Of a stretch of DNA of 64,000 nucleotides, positions 33,145 through 42,034 are shown in pieces. The notes beneath the pieces are model-generated. The model saw only the letters and a program-made list of their open reading frames with translations. It had not been told where the DNA came from and ran no database searches. This DNA comes from Lentisphaeria bacterium. GTDB taxonomy: Bacteria; Verrucomicrobiota; Lentisphaeria; Victivallales; UBA1829. The DNA lies in assembly GCA_017456805.1 (NCBI GenBank), contig JAFTIQ010000019.1, positions 1 through 64,000 on the forward strand, written 5' to 3'. A program made the translations under genes and the position numbers. Numbering within the stretch: the first letter of the stretch is position 1; every line of letters starts with the position of its first letter.

Positions 33145-34791
33145 TCATTTTTCAAGTTGAAACTGTCGTATTTTCCGCATTTTTCCATTGAAAAGATTCC
33201 CTGTTCCGGTAATTTTTCCACATTCCGAAGTCTGGAGTATTTCCGTTTCCGGAGAGCTGACGGATTCAATCGTATTTCCGGAGAACTCCAATTCCGAAAC
33301 AGAATGAGCTTTGAGAACCGGAGAAGGATCTTTTATCCGGAAACAATTGTCATGCACTTTTACCGTTCCGTGATAGAAGAATCCCGGCACTTTCCGGGGA
33401 ATGACCGGATCAATATTTACAGGGACGGCATCTTTCTGAAGGTAGGCGCAATAATCAAAGATGTTCCCCCTGATTTCCAGTTCTCTGACCGGACCGGATT
33501 CGTACCAGTAATTAGCATCGCCGGAAATGTAGATCCCGTTCCCGGGAGAATGGATTCTGTTGTTTTCGATCAATCCGCGTTTTGCCCCGGAAAGAAGGAT
33601 CCCTCTGGACATGTTATTTGCCATGTCGTTGCCGGAAACGATAACCTCCATATCTGCCGAACGCAGGACTCTTGCGATATCCCCATTCTCATATTCCGGC
33701 GGCAGCGGTTCGGCAAGTTCCAGACAATAAAGCTGTTTTGTTCCGGGCTGAAATCCTTTGCAGCGGATCCGGGCATACGCCTGCATGGTTTCTGCTTTGA
33801 CAAGTTCCAGAATATCTCCCGGTTTCCCGTTCCACAAACCGAACTGCTGAAAATGACAAGCCTCAAGAAGCAGGTATTCTCCGGATCGTTTCAGCCTGCG
33901 GTACATGCCGTGAACATTGACCGCATCGTCAAGTGTCTGGTGAAACGTGCTGTTTCTGATCTCGATCCTGCCCTCACATTCGGAGAAATGCACTGCATCG
34001 TCGGTAACGGAAAGATCCCGTCCCTCAGATGGGACAACTGAGATATGATCCAATGAAATATTTCTGGAATTCTGCCCGACAACTGCCATTCCCTCTGCGT
34101 GGTGGACCGTGATGTGTTCTATCAGAATATCCTCGCTTTTGTCGATGAGAAATGCGGGGGTATGCCGTGCCTGATGACGGAGAATCAGGTTCGGCTGATC
34201 TGTTTTCATCCCTACCGGAACCCGCAGGAGTTCGTGTTCCTTTTCACAAATCAGATCTCTGTTCGGAACATGATATCCGCATACATCTGCGATCTCTCCG
34301 GACTCCCGGTTGTAAGCAGTGAAAATCACTTTTCCGCTGAGTGCATCCAAACCGTCATTGAAAACAAGAAACTTTCCGTTTTCGATTGTCCAGTTCCCGG
34401 GGATCCTCAGAAGCGAACTTTTTCCATCACTTTCCAGCAATTCCGATTCAAAGTGAAACGGTGTGGCAAAGTCAATGGAAATCCCGGAGATTGAGATATT
34501 CCGGCATTCCTCCAGAACGAACGGAAGCAATCTTCCGTGGAAAATAAATTTTGCATCGTCTCCGCGCAGTTTGAGGTCCTTTTGAAAACAGAGGGGAAAG
34601 ACGATCTGTTTTACACTCTCATCATTGTTGGAAATAAAGCAGTGCTGAAGCTTTGTTCCGCTGTAAAAATGATAGGTTCCCCGGGGGAAGAAAATTTCAG
34701 AATCTCCATTGAGTTGAGCCGTTTTCAAGGCATCAGCCCATGCCGCGGATGAATCAAAAGAAACATCGGAATGATGTTGTACAGTTACCAT
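33145..34791 (-). CDS. Right-handed beta-helix protein, GH110 (alpha-1,3-galactosidase)-like
   Basis: 548 residues. The segments SVTDDAVHFSECEGRIEIRN and TFHQTLDDAVNVHGMYRR lie on successive turns of a parallel beta-helix; DDAVHF and DDAVNVHG carry the paired acids typical of GH110 enzymes, which remove terminal alpha-1,3-galactose such as the blood-group-B sugar. The N-terminal PRGTYHFYSG motif is the usual pectate-lyase-like entry. No signal peptide is visible, which is unusual for GH110 and implies either cytoplasmic action or a non-classical export. The ribosome-binding site overlaps the end of the MBL-fold gene 9 bp upstream. Confidence 0.75.
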   Translation of the reverse strand: MVTVQHHSDVSFDSSAAWADALKTAQLNGDSEIFFPRGTYHFYSGTKLQHCFISNNDESVKQIVFPLCFQKDLKLRGDDAKFIFHGRLLPFVLEECRNISISGISIDFATPFHFESELLESDGKSSLLRIPGNWTIENGKFLVFNDGLDALSGKVIFTAYNRESGEIADVCGYHVPNRDLICEKEHELLRVPVGMKTDQPNLILRHQARHTPAFLIDKSEDILIEHITVHHAEGMAVVGQNSRNISLDHISVVPSEGRDLSVTDDAVHFSECEGRIEIRNSTFHQTLDDAVNVHGMYRRLKRSGEYLLLEACHFQQFGLWNGKPGDILELVKAETMQAYARIRCKGFQPGTKQLYCLELAEPLPPEYENGDIARVLRSADMEVIVSGNDMANNMSRGILLSGAKRGLIENNRIHSPGNGIYISGDANYWYESGPVRELEIRGNIFDYCAYLQKDAVPVNIDPVIPRKVPGFFYHGTVKVHDNCFRIKDPSPVLKAHSVSELEFSGNTIESVSSPETEILQTSECGKITGTGNLFNGKMRKIRQFQLEK

Positions 34792-34800
34792 AAAAAATCC

Positions 34801-35559
34801 TTAAAGTTCAAGTTTTGATCCATCCCGTGCGACCAGAACAGGAAATGGGAGCCCTGATACAGCATCTTCCAGAATCTTTTCTTTTCCATCGGTCCAGAGC
34901 GGTCCGATATGATTGAAGACAAATTGTTTGATGGGGAACTTTGCGATCCGTTCCAGAAATGCTTCCAGACGATAGCCCACATGAGTTGCTTCGCAGACAC
35001 AGAGATCCAGCGGTTTTTCCGGATCGATTTCCGGGAAATCATGAAAATCTCCGGTCAAATCCCCGGTATGCAGGATCCGGCAGGAATCCGTTTCCAGAAG
35101 AAATGCATAGCTGGGTGCATTGATGGCTTTGATGTGTTCCGTTGGAATGCAGCTCACTTTCACGCCCTTTTTGTTCCAGGTAAAATCAGGATTCAATCCA
35201 GTGTAACAGACTTTTTCCTGCCGGATATAAGCGTTTGCTGCATTCATCCAGTTCCGGAAATCTTCAACAGCCGATTCTTCCGGAAAAAGAAGTTCTGTCT
35301 GTCTGGAATCATCGGGATACTTCATGAGATAATGAACGAGTGCAGGCAATCCGCCCACATGATCGATATGCATGTGAGAGAGGAATACCGCATCCAGACT
35401 GGAAGGCTGGATCCCTTCTCTGACGAGCAGCCCCGTAACGGGTTCTCCCGCATCGATCAGGAGGGAACAATCCCCGAGCCGGTAAAGCGTGCTGGAACAA
35501 AAACGGGTCAGCGTGGGATCCCCGTGACTGGTCCCGAGAAAAATCACAGAGTTTTTCAT
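34801..35559 (-). CDS. Metallo-beta-lactamase-fold hydrolase (RNase Z-like family)
   Basis: 252 residues with the metal ligands HMHIDHVGGLPAL (about residue 62), ILHTGDLTGDF and FVFNHIGPLW. The gene opens VIFLGTSHGDPTLTRFCSS, where the family usually starts with a GTG/GTS strand. It could be a phosphodiesterase or a lactonase on sugar derivatives; the setting in a glycan operon argues against tRNA processing. It lies 7 bp from the upstream gene and 9 bp from the downstream one, so it is clearly part of the operon. Confidence 0.82.
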   Translation of the reverse strand: MKNSVIFLGTSHGDPTLTRFCSSTLYRLGDCSLLIDAGEPVTGLLVREGIQPSSLDAVFLSHMHIDHVGGLPALVHYLMKYPDDSRQTELLFPEESAVEDFRNWMNAANAYIRQEKVCYTGLNPDFTWNKKGVKVSCIPTEHIKAINAPSYAFLLETDSCRILHTGDLTGDFHDFPEIDPEKPLDLCVCEATHVGYRLEAFLERIAKFPIKQFVFNHIGPLWTDGKEKILEDAVSGLPFPVLVARDGSKLEL

Positions 35560-35566
35560 GCTGCGG

Positions 35567-36079
35567 TCACTCTTCCGTCACTTTGATATTCTTGAAATTC
35601 ATGTCAACAATATAATCTTCGAACTGATGCAGAATGACTTTGAACGCCACTGTTCCTTCCGGGAACTGGAATTTTCCATCGGGGATCTTGCCTTCAAAAG
35701 TCAGCCAGAAATTCCGGACCTGATTATGATTGTTGCCGGCAACGCGGTCATTGAACGGGCTTGCGCCGATGTATTGCCGCTTCAATTCTTTTCCGGAAGC
35801 ATCCACGGGAATGATCCCGAACCGGATATTTCCAAGCGGACAATAGAGTTTCAGTTTGAAATCCCCATAGATCCGGTATGTCTTTCCGGGATTGACTTTG
35901 ATCTTTGTCCGGGAGATCAGCACGTACTGATCCTTATTGGTATCGAAAAGTCCGTCTTTACAGGAGACTTTTCTCAATGCCCCTACCCAGTCTTTCATTG
36001 ATTTTGCTTCAAAGACGACTTGTTCTGCAGCAGAGAGTGCAACAGAAACGAACAGCATAAATATTGCGAGATATTTCAT
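35567..36079 (-). CDS. Secreted small beta-sandwich (CBM-like) protein
   Basis: 170 residues with a signal peptide (MKYLAIFMLFVSVALSAAEQ) and a single all-beta domain (INPGKTYRIYGDFKLK-type strands, IVDMNFKNIKVTEE at the end) that resembles carbohydrate-binding jelly rolls. AAGGTG lies before the ATG. Position in the operon between the sialidase-like and MBL-fold genes suggests a periplasmic or surface glycan-binding role. No family-specific residues can be identified. Confidence 0.7.
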   Translation of the reverse strand: MKYLAIFMLFVSVALSAAEQVVFEAKSMKDWVGALRKVSCKDGLFDTNKDQYVLISRTKIKVNPGKTYRIYGDFKLKLYCPLGNIRFGIIPVDASGKELKRQYIGASPFNDRVAGNNHNQVRNFWLTFEGKIPDGKFQFPEGTVAFKVILHQFEDYIVDMNFKNIKVTEE

Positions 36080-36095
36080 TTTTCACCTTATGAAG

Positions 36096-37295
36096 TTAAG
36101 AGTTTTCTTTTTTTACGATCCCGTACATGGGGAAGAATATATCATCCAGCCAGATGTTCCGGTCACGTTTTTTCTGTTCAAACAAAGCCTGATCGAACGG
36201 TTTGCCCGGAGCTTTGCTGATGATTCTGTTCAAGTAGGAAGAGTAATCACAAATTGATCCGTTCATGATATCTTCTTCCGTGATCTGAGCCATGCGGATT
36301 TCTTTGGAAGTGATTCTGCCGCAGTCGTAAATGACAAAAATCCTGCCGTCTCCGGCTTGAACAACATCCGGATAAGAGATCGTTCCCCAATCTTCCGCAA
36401 TGGCAGAATCCAGCGGCATGGAATATTTCCATGTTGCACCGTCATCTTCAGAAAGTTTGGCACAAAGATCCGTCCGCATGGTTGAAGAGTTGTTATGGAT
36501 CAGCAGAACCCGTCCGGAGTTCAAACGTTTCAGGAAGAAGCGGGAATTTGCGCCGGGAATACCGGTAAATTCTCCGGAAGTCCACTCTGTTCCTGCAAGA
36601 TCTTTACAGGTGCATTGTGCGATGAAACCGCTCCGGTCGCGGGCAAACATCAGAAGCGAGTGATCCTTCCGTTCAAGAATCATTGCTTCATCGAATTGCA
36701 TCTCTTCTTTTTTCAGGACAGCTGCACGTTTTCCGGCTTCGCAGCGTTCCCAGGTTTTCCCCTGATCTTTGCTGCGGGAGTAACGGTAGTTCTGAGATGA
36801 CCAGTCATAAGCACACAGCAGCCAGTCTCCGTTGGAAAGAACTGTGGGCTGAGTCCGGAGAAAACCTTGAGAAACAAAGAATGGTTCCTGCCATTCCGGC
36901 GTTTCAGCATCCGGATCATTGCAAACGGCTGCCCAGAGCGCCAGATGATCCGGATCTGTGATCTGCATGTTCTCCCTCAGATATCTCTGGGTGATAAACA
37001 TCCACATTCTGTCCAGAGGATCCAGCCAGAGCTGAATATCAATCGCCACAAAACCGTTTTCCGGTTCGCTGGGAACGACTGCCACCGGCTTTGACCAGCT
37101 CCAGCCGTCATCATCGCTCCGGATCAGAAGATTGTAATTTTCCAGATCAGGCTCCCCGACACCGCCGGAATACCAGCCGGCGTAGAGCCGCCCTTTCTTC
37201 GTCCGGAGGAGCGTCGGGCATCCCTGCCAGAAACGGTATTTTGTATCAAATTCCGCCCCGGGATTCAAATTCAGATGGATCGGTTGAACGCTCAT
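36096..37295 (-). CDS. Sialidase-superfamily beta-propeller (BNR repeats), no signal peptide
   Basis: 399 residues from the ATG at 37295 (GAGGCAGGA upstream); the longer open frame runs into the previous gene. Asp-box motifs recur: SDDDGWSWSKP (about 65-75), SKDQGKTWE and SEDDGATWKY, marking a six-bladed sialidase-type propeller. WQGCPTLLRTKKGRLYAGWYSGG stands where the FRIP arginine motif of true sialidases would be, so hydrolysis of sialic acid is uncertain. No signal peptide. It starts 8 bp after the DUF4838 gene. Confidence 0.78.
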   Translation of the reverse strand: MSVQPIHLNLNPGAEFDTKYRFWQGCPTLLRTKKGRLYAGWYSGGVGEPDLENYNLLIRSDDDGWSWSKPVAVVPSEPENGFVAIDIQLWLDPLDRMWMFITQRYLRENMQITDPDHLALWAAVCNDPDAETPEWQEPFFVSQGFLRTQPTVLSNGDWLLCAYDWSSQNYRYSRSKDQGKTWERCEAGKRAAVLKKEEMQFDEAMILERKDHSLLMFARDRSGFIAQCTCKDLAGTEWTSGEFTGIPGANSRFFLKRLNSGRVLLIHNNSSTMRTDLCAKLSEDDGATWKYSMPLDSAIAEDWGTISYPDVVQAGDGRIFVIYDCGRITSKEIRMAQITEEDIMNGSICDYSSYLNRIISKAPGKPFDQALFEQKKRDRNIWLDDIFFPMYGIVKKENS

Positions 37296-37303
37296 ATCCT
37301 GCC

Positions 37304-39763
37304 TCACTTGATCAAACCGCCTGCGGGATATTTGGAAAGACTCGGTTCTCCGGGACGGGTCAGGACAACAATATCCACCCAGATGGCATTTTCCTGTTTG
37401 GAGCCCGGAACGTATGCCGGACCGGTGAATTTTGCCCGGACCCAGCCTTGCCATTTGTTCATGTCATGAACACCGTCTGTCGGGGTGTAAACATGGCTGA
37501 TATTCATCTGCAATCCCCAGCTGTGTCCCCAGAAATAGGAAAGCGACTTCATATCCAGCGTTCCCGGGATCCGATACCAGTGATATTTTTCATCCTGAGG
37601 GACTTCCTTCAATTCGAGTCCGACTTTTCCTGAAGTTCCGATATTGGAAAGGTAGAATGCAGAGGCGATATAATCCCCGGATTTTTCTTTGATGACTTTT
37701 CCGGGACCGTGATAGGCGATGTTCCTGTTGGCAGATTTCAAAGCCTTTCCGCAAGTGGCATCTTTGTCCGGGACAGTATTTGTGTTATGACTTGGAACTC
37801 TGCGGTAAAGGGGATAGCCCAGCACGCGGATCTGTTCTTCCGGCACATTTTTGAACATTGCCGGAACAGGGATTTCTGCAGAGACGATTTCCCAGGCTTC
37901 TTCAAATTTCTTTGCTGTTCTCTGAGCCGTCCGGCGGAATCCGTCGCGATGCAGGAACTTTTTCGCCGCAGCATAGGTTTCTTTTTTCAGATCGGCAATC
38001 GAGATCCCTGCATTGGCGAAGGCTTTTCTGGTAGAAGCTGCGTTTTGACAGACAAACCACATAAGCTGGAGTTTTTCCGCCTGAACACGGTCGCGGTGCA
38101 CAGAACCTTCCGGCAGAGAACGTTCAGCAGTCGTCAGTTTCTTATACCAGTTTACAAGAAAATCGTTGGTAAGATAATGCCACCGTTCGATCCGGATGGA
38201 AATCTGGAGATTCGGGTGCGTTTTCACTCCGGCGCGCAAGGCTTCCAGATATTCTCTCATGACAGGCGCCGCATCTCCGTAATATCCTTTCATATAAATA
38301 TCGACCAGCTTTTCCACGTCCTGATAGGGATCGATCATCAGCTGGCAGCCGACAAAATATTGCAGGAACATGAAGTTCTGCGGACAGCCTGCTTCCAGTT
38401 CTGCTTCGATAAACAGATTGGTGACCCCGAGTTTGTGGAACAGCTGCATATCCGGCTGAATCGTGTCGAGCACCGTTTCCGGGCGGGGATTGTACTGAGG
38501 AAGATTCCAATAATCCCAGACCATCAGTTCCGCGCCGGAGGCACTCCAGCCCTTCAGATAGTTCAGCGATGCCCGATTGAATTTGGAAGTCAGCGGACGG
38601 TAGGAATCCCCCTGAGAAAACAAGTCGCAATACTGAACCAGAATATTCTTTGCCGGTTTGACTGTTTTACAGGGGAGTTTTCCGCAGGAATAGGCGAAGA
38701 TACGGATGATCACATCGGGAAATTCTTTTGCGACCCGTGCTGCAACATCGTTGCTGTAAAGCAGCATGAGCGCAGTTGTTCCGCCTTTCTTTTCGCCTCC
38801 GTGAGCTTCGATCACTTTTTTACATTCCGGACAATAGCAGATGTAGCCGAAATCATCCAGCAGGGAAAGATCATAGATCTTCGGACAGTGATTGCTGTCA
38901 ATGAGTTTCCGGTCCTTCCGGATCATGGCGAGCATATTTTCTGCCGTGACTTTTGCAACTTCCGGATTGGACATGCAGAGAGAACCGCCGATTCCCGCTG
39001 TCCGGGGCTTGATCCGCTTGCCGCTGGCATCCATCGTATAATATTCCGGATGCGTTTTGAAATATTTTTCCGGGGGGACATACGCCATCAGAGAGTGGAA
39101 AAAGGGGAAGTGGAACACATTGTTGTGATCTCCGATATAATAAGGACGCACCTTGCATGCGTTCTGTCCCTGTCCATTCTGAAGATTGCGCATCAGCCAC
39201 ATGTTATAGGCTTTTGCTTTTTCATAGCCCATGCCTTCCAGCAAAGCGGTTTCCGGGAATGCATCATGGATATAACGTCCTTTGAACGCTGGTTTTTTCT
39301 GTTCATCGGGATTCGCGAGCGTGAGGGTTTTCAATTGGGGGATCACTTCCTGATCTCTGGTCAGCATGTAATACCCCATTTTCCGGAGCAGAGCCTGAAC
39401 CGCATAATAAGGTCCGACGATTCCGCCGCCGGTCAGGATCAGATTTTCTCCGGACGTTTTAATGACCCATTCCTCTTTTTCGAGTTTGGAGACATCGATC
39501 CCGTTTGCTTTTGCGTACTTTGTAAAACCGAGATAAATCGCAGGGCCATTCACCTGAGATTCCGGAACGACCTGAAATGCTGCACCGGTGATTTTTTGCA
39601 GAATTCCGGCAAGATCATCTTTTGCCATGATTTCCAGATCAGAAAGCTGTTCCGGAACGGCAATCACACAGAGAGCTTTTCCATCTTTTGCAAAATCAAA
39701 CCCGAATGCCGTCACAACGATCAGAGAAGCGGCGATCCCGGCAAGCAATTTTCTGATATTCAT
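37304..39763 (-). CDS. Secreted DUF4838 protein (alpha-glucuronidase-like N-terminus), one C-terminal beta domain
   Basis: 819 residues. After a signal peptide (residues 1-22) comes a GH67-N-like domain (AKDDLAGILQKITGAAF...AIYLGFTKYAK...LTGGGIVGPYYAVQALL). The DUF4838 core follows, with a three-cysteine motif CYCPEC (C309, C311, C314) that may bind a metal. The last ~150 residues form a beta domain (DEKYHWYRIPGTLD...VYTPTDGVHDMNKWQGW...AKFTGPAYVPGS) that recurs twice each in the two other DUF4838 proteins of this window. Family members are linked to glycan use in Bacteroidetes and Lentisphaerae, without proven activity. GGGAGGG before the ATG predicts strong translation. It lies 18 bp after a pseudopilin gene. 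Confidence 0.88.
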   Translation of the reverse strand: MNIRKLLAGIAASLIVVTAFGFDFAKDGKALCVIAVPEQLSDLEIMAKDDLAGILQKITGAAFQVVPESQVNGPAIYLGFTKYAKANGIDVSKLEKEEWVIKTSGENLILTGGGIVGPYYAVQALLRKMGYYMLTRDQEVIPQLKTLTLANPDEQKKPAFKGRYIHDAFPETALLEGMGYEKAKAYNMWLMRNLQNGQGQNACKVRPYYIGDHNNVFHFPFFHSLMAYVPPEKYFKTHPEYYTMDASGKRIKPRTAGIGGSLCMSNPEVAKVTAENMLAMIRKDRKLIDSNHCPKIYDLSLLDDFGYICYCPECKKVIEAHGGEKKGGTTALMLLYSNDVAARVAKEFPDVIIRIFAYSCGKLPCKTVKPAKNILVQYCDLFSQGDSYRPLTSKFNRASLNYLKGWSASGAELMVWDYWNLPQYNPRPETVLDTIQPDMQLFHKLGVTNLFIEAELEAGCPQNFMFLQYFVGCQLMIDPYQDVEKLVDIYMKGYYGDAAPVMREYLEALRAGVKTHPNLQISIRIERWHYLTNDFLVNWYKKLTTAERSLPEGSVHRDRVQAEKLQLMWFVCQNAASTRKAFANAGISIADLKKETYAAAKKFLHRDGFRRTAQRTAKKFEEAWEIVSAEIPVPAMFKNVPEEQIRVLGYPLYRRVPSHNTNTVPDKDATCGKALKSANRNIAYHGPGKVIKEKSGDYIASAFYLSNIGTSGKVGLELKEVPQDEKYHWYRIPGTLDMKSLSYFWGHSWGLQMNISHVYTPTDGVHDMNKWQGWVRAKFTGPAYVPGSKQENAIWVDIVVLTRPGEPSLSKYPAGGLIK

Positions 39764-39781
39764 ATTGATTCCCTCCCTGAA

Positions 39782-40534
39782 TTACCATGCAAAGGCTTTT
39801 CCGGTATACCAGTATTTGTTGGTATACGGCTGAAAACCTAATTTTTTATAATCGATCATTTCCACATGAAGATCCCCGAACAGATGATTTGCTCCCTTCC
39901 GGTGGTTTGCATTGATATCGCGGCTTCCATAATCGACAAAATTGGTATCGCCAGTTTTCCAGATGTAGGGAGCTTCGATCACTCCTTGAACCGGAGCATC
40001 GCCGCGGGAACCGCTTTGGGAATAATCTGTGATCAGGAGAATTTTCGAAGGAGATTTAAAGCCTTTATGCAGCAAGCCCCGCATGGATCTGTATGCCTCA
40101 TTGGAATCGTTCCAGTAGGTTCCGTCTTTTTGAAGATATCCAAGGGTTTGACGGCATGCCCAATAACTTTGTTTCGGCACACCTGCGGCACCGGAAATAC
40201 GGTCGGCGGGACATTCGATGATTTTCCAGTCCAGGGGATTGTTTGACCATTTTCCGTTGGACATTTTCTTTCCGAAAAGAAGAGTTGACCACGCTTCCGC
40301 TTTATAATAATCATCATCCTGAGGTGCTATCATGGAAGGGGGCAGCCGTTGGTTGTCGGCCTCGTAACCGGCGAAGGAAATCCCGATCTGTTTCTGATTA
40401 TTGACACAGGCAGAGATTCGTGCGGTATCCCGTGCGTTATTCAGTGCGGGCAGCAGCATACCTGCCAGAATTGCAATGATGGCAATCACAACAAGCAGCT
40501 CGATCAAGGTGAATTTTTTCTGCGGATGATACAT
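39782..40534 (-). CDS. Pseudopilin-like protein (prepilin N-terminal cleavage/methylation domain), locus 1
   Basis: 250 residues from the ATG at 40534, which has a perfect AAGGAGGT site; the open frame extends 32 codons further but without one. The prepilin peptidase motif is [18 protein letters not shown] (cleavage before Phe, Glu at +5), followed by the Lentisphaerae-type continuation [11 protein letters not shown]. The C-terminal part has an [11 protein letters not shown] segment and an [15 protein letters not shown] motif, the local version of the H...F.DGH signature. It should be processed by a prepilin peptidase and assembled or displayed by a type II secretion/type IV pilus-like machine. 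First gene of a six-gene operon running to 33145. Confidence 0.88.
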   Translation of the reverse strand: MYHPQKKFTLIELLVVIAIIAILAGMLLPALNNARDTARISACVNNQKQIGISFAGYEADNQRLPPSMIAPQDDDYYKAEAWSTLLFGKKMSNGKWSNNPLDWKIIECPADRISGAAGVPKQSYWACRQTLGYLQKDGTYWNDSNEAYRSMRGLLHKGFKSPSKILLITDYSQSGSRGDAPVQGVIEAPYIWKTGDTNFVDYGSRDINANHRKGANHLFGDLHVEMIDYKKLGFQPYTNKYWYTGKAFAW

Positions 40535-40606
40535 ACTTTTTACCTCCTTCGATTTGTGGTTTTTTCTGTTCATCTTCAAAATCAATGAAATAATATAAAT
40601 GAGATT

Positions 40607-40637
40607 CAAACCATTTTCAATTTTATGCAAACCATTT
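40607..40637. promoter_or_regulatory. Direct repeat, candidate operator between pseudopilin 1 and the LacI-type gene
   Basis: CAAACCATTT occurs at 40607-40616 and 40628-40637, a 21-bp period (two helical turns), in the 237-bp AT-rich gap between divergent genes. It may be bound by the regulator at 40772. The rest of the gap has several AT-rich -10-like stretches and no gene. Confidence 0.45.
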
Positions 40638-40771
40638 CAGATTTTCATTTATAATTCATTTTATATCATTATATTACAGATATTTAACAAATGCATAAAA
40701 TGAAAAAATACTTTTTCTCCCGCTTGCATTGCCGGAAAATGGAAATATATTACTGCAAAGGAGCATTTCCC

Positions 40772-41857
40772 ATGAAGAAAAAGGTCACCAGTACAGATAT
40801 CGCAAAATTGGCAAAGGTCAGCCAATCAACAGTTTCCCGCGCCTTGAGCCCCGGAAGCGCATGGATGATCAGCCCGGAAAAACGGGAGAAAATCCTGAAC
40901 CTTTGCCGGAAATACGGTTATTTCCCCAAAGGAAAGGGACGGCAGCTTTATCATAAAACTTACAAACTGGGATTCCTGCTCGGGGATATGGGAAAGGATC
41001 TCTCTTCCACCAGCTTCTCTCTCATGCTCCGGGAAATCTGTGATTTCCTGCAGTTCAGCAGTTATACCATGACCCTTATCCGTGTGGGGAGCAATCCTCA
41101 GAAAATCACCGGAGATGTCAAACGGATCCTGAAATCAAATATTGCTGATATTTATATTGCCAGCGACAGTATTCTTCAGGGACAAACGCTGGAGCTCCTG
41201 CATGTGGTCAATACCCGGCTGATCCGTTTTACACCCTTCAATGCACCGGTTAAAAAAATTCAGTCGTACCACTGGATATCAAACGTGGAATATGATTATG
41301 AACAAGCCTATGACGATGCTGCAAAGATCATTCCGAAAGAGGCGTTTTCTTCCATGATTTATGTCGGTTACGGGGATGTTACCGATGAAGTCAAATACAG
41401 TGCTCTTCAGAAAATGATTCTGAAACATCAGATCACCGATGCAAAAATTCCGTATTTCACCCGGGAAAACGGCTGTGTGATCTGGGATCAGACATACAGA
41501 AAAAACCGGGAAATGATCGAAGCGATCTGGAATAAAATCAAAGATAAGAAATACTATTGGGTCGGCTGTATCCTGCTTGCGCAGGCTTTGGCGGATCACA
41601 TGAAAAGTCTCGGATTGATTCCGGATCAGGATTTTTTCATTATCACATACGGCGTTTTCGGAAAAATTGATGGATTGATGGAATCCGCACCTGATCCGTT
41701 TTCTGTGATTGGATATCATGCAGGGATCTCCGCAGAAATCATCAGCGAGCTTGCAATGAATCTTCTGGAAGACCCCTCTCCTCAAAAGGCAATGATCCCG
41801 GTAACGTTTCAACCCTCAGCGGCTCTTGGCGGGAAAAATTTGAAGTTTTTTATCTGA
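40772..41857 (+). CDS. LacI-family transcriptional regulator
   Basis: 361 residues from the ATG at 40772 (AAAGGAG upstream). The helix-turn-helix is VTSTDIAKLAKVSQSTVSRAL (residues 4-24) followed by a hinge-like MISPEKREKILNLCRKYGYFPKG. The remaining residues form a periplasmic-binding-protein-like sensor (YKLGFLLGDMG..., IADIYIASDSI, VGYGDVTDEV, GCILLAQALADHM). LacI-type proteins bind a sugar and control nearby genes. It diverges from the pseudopilin/DUF4838 operon at 40534, its probable target. Confidence 0.88.
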   Translation: MKKKVTSTDIAKLAKVSQSTVSRALSPGSAWMISPEKREKILNLCRKYGYFPKGKGRQLYHKTYKLGFLLGDMGKDLSSTSFSLMLREICDFLQFSSYTMTLIRVGSNPQKITGDVKRILKSNIADIYIASDSILQGQTLELLHVVNTRLIRFTPFNAPVKKIQSYHWISNVEYDYEQAYDDAAKIIPKEAFSSMIYVGYGDVTDEVKYSALQKMILKHQITDAKIPYFTRENGCVIWDQTYRKNREMIEAIWNKIKDKKYYWVGCILLAQALADHMKSLGLIPDQDFFIITYGVFGKIDGLMESAPDPFSVIGYHAGISAEIISELAMNLLEDPSPQKAMIPVTFQPSAALGGKNLKFFI

Positions 41858-41915
41858 TGCATTCCGTCAGAATCCTCTGGATTTTGAAATCATCTGAAAA
41901 AATAGAAAAGAACGT

Positions 41916-41943
41916 TTGATTTTTCTTTAATGGAGGTTATACT
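41916..41943 (+). promoter_or_regulatory. Promoter of the GntR-type gene at 42035
   Basis: TTGATT (41916-41921), 16-bp spacer, TATACT (41938-41943). A leader of about 85 nt follows, with two small hairpins (AGGAAGTTTTCCT and AAAGG...CCTTT) before the AAGGA ribosome-binding site. Confidence 0.55.
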
Positions 41944-42034
41944 AATTTAACTTAGAGGAAGTTTTCCTGAGTGGATAAGAAATGAATAAAGGGAACCTTT
42001 ATCAGAGGGCCCTGGGAACACAAGGAAAGTTTGG

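Noticed and set aside
37709..39841. Long plus-strand open frame opposite the DUF4838 gene (about 710 codons)
   Set aside because: Antisense shadow of a signal-peptide-bearing gene with known domain order.
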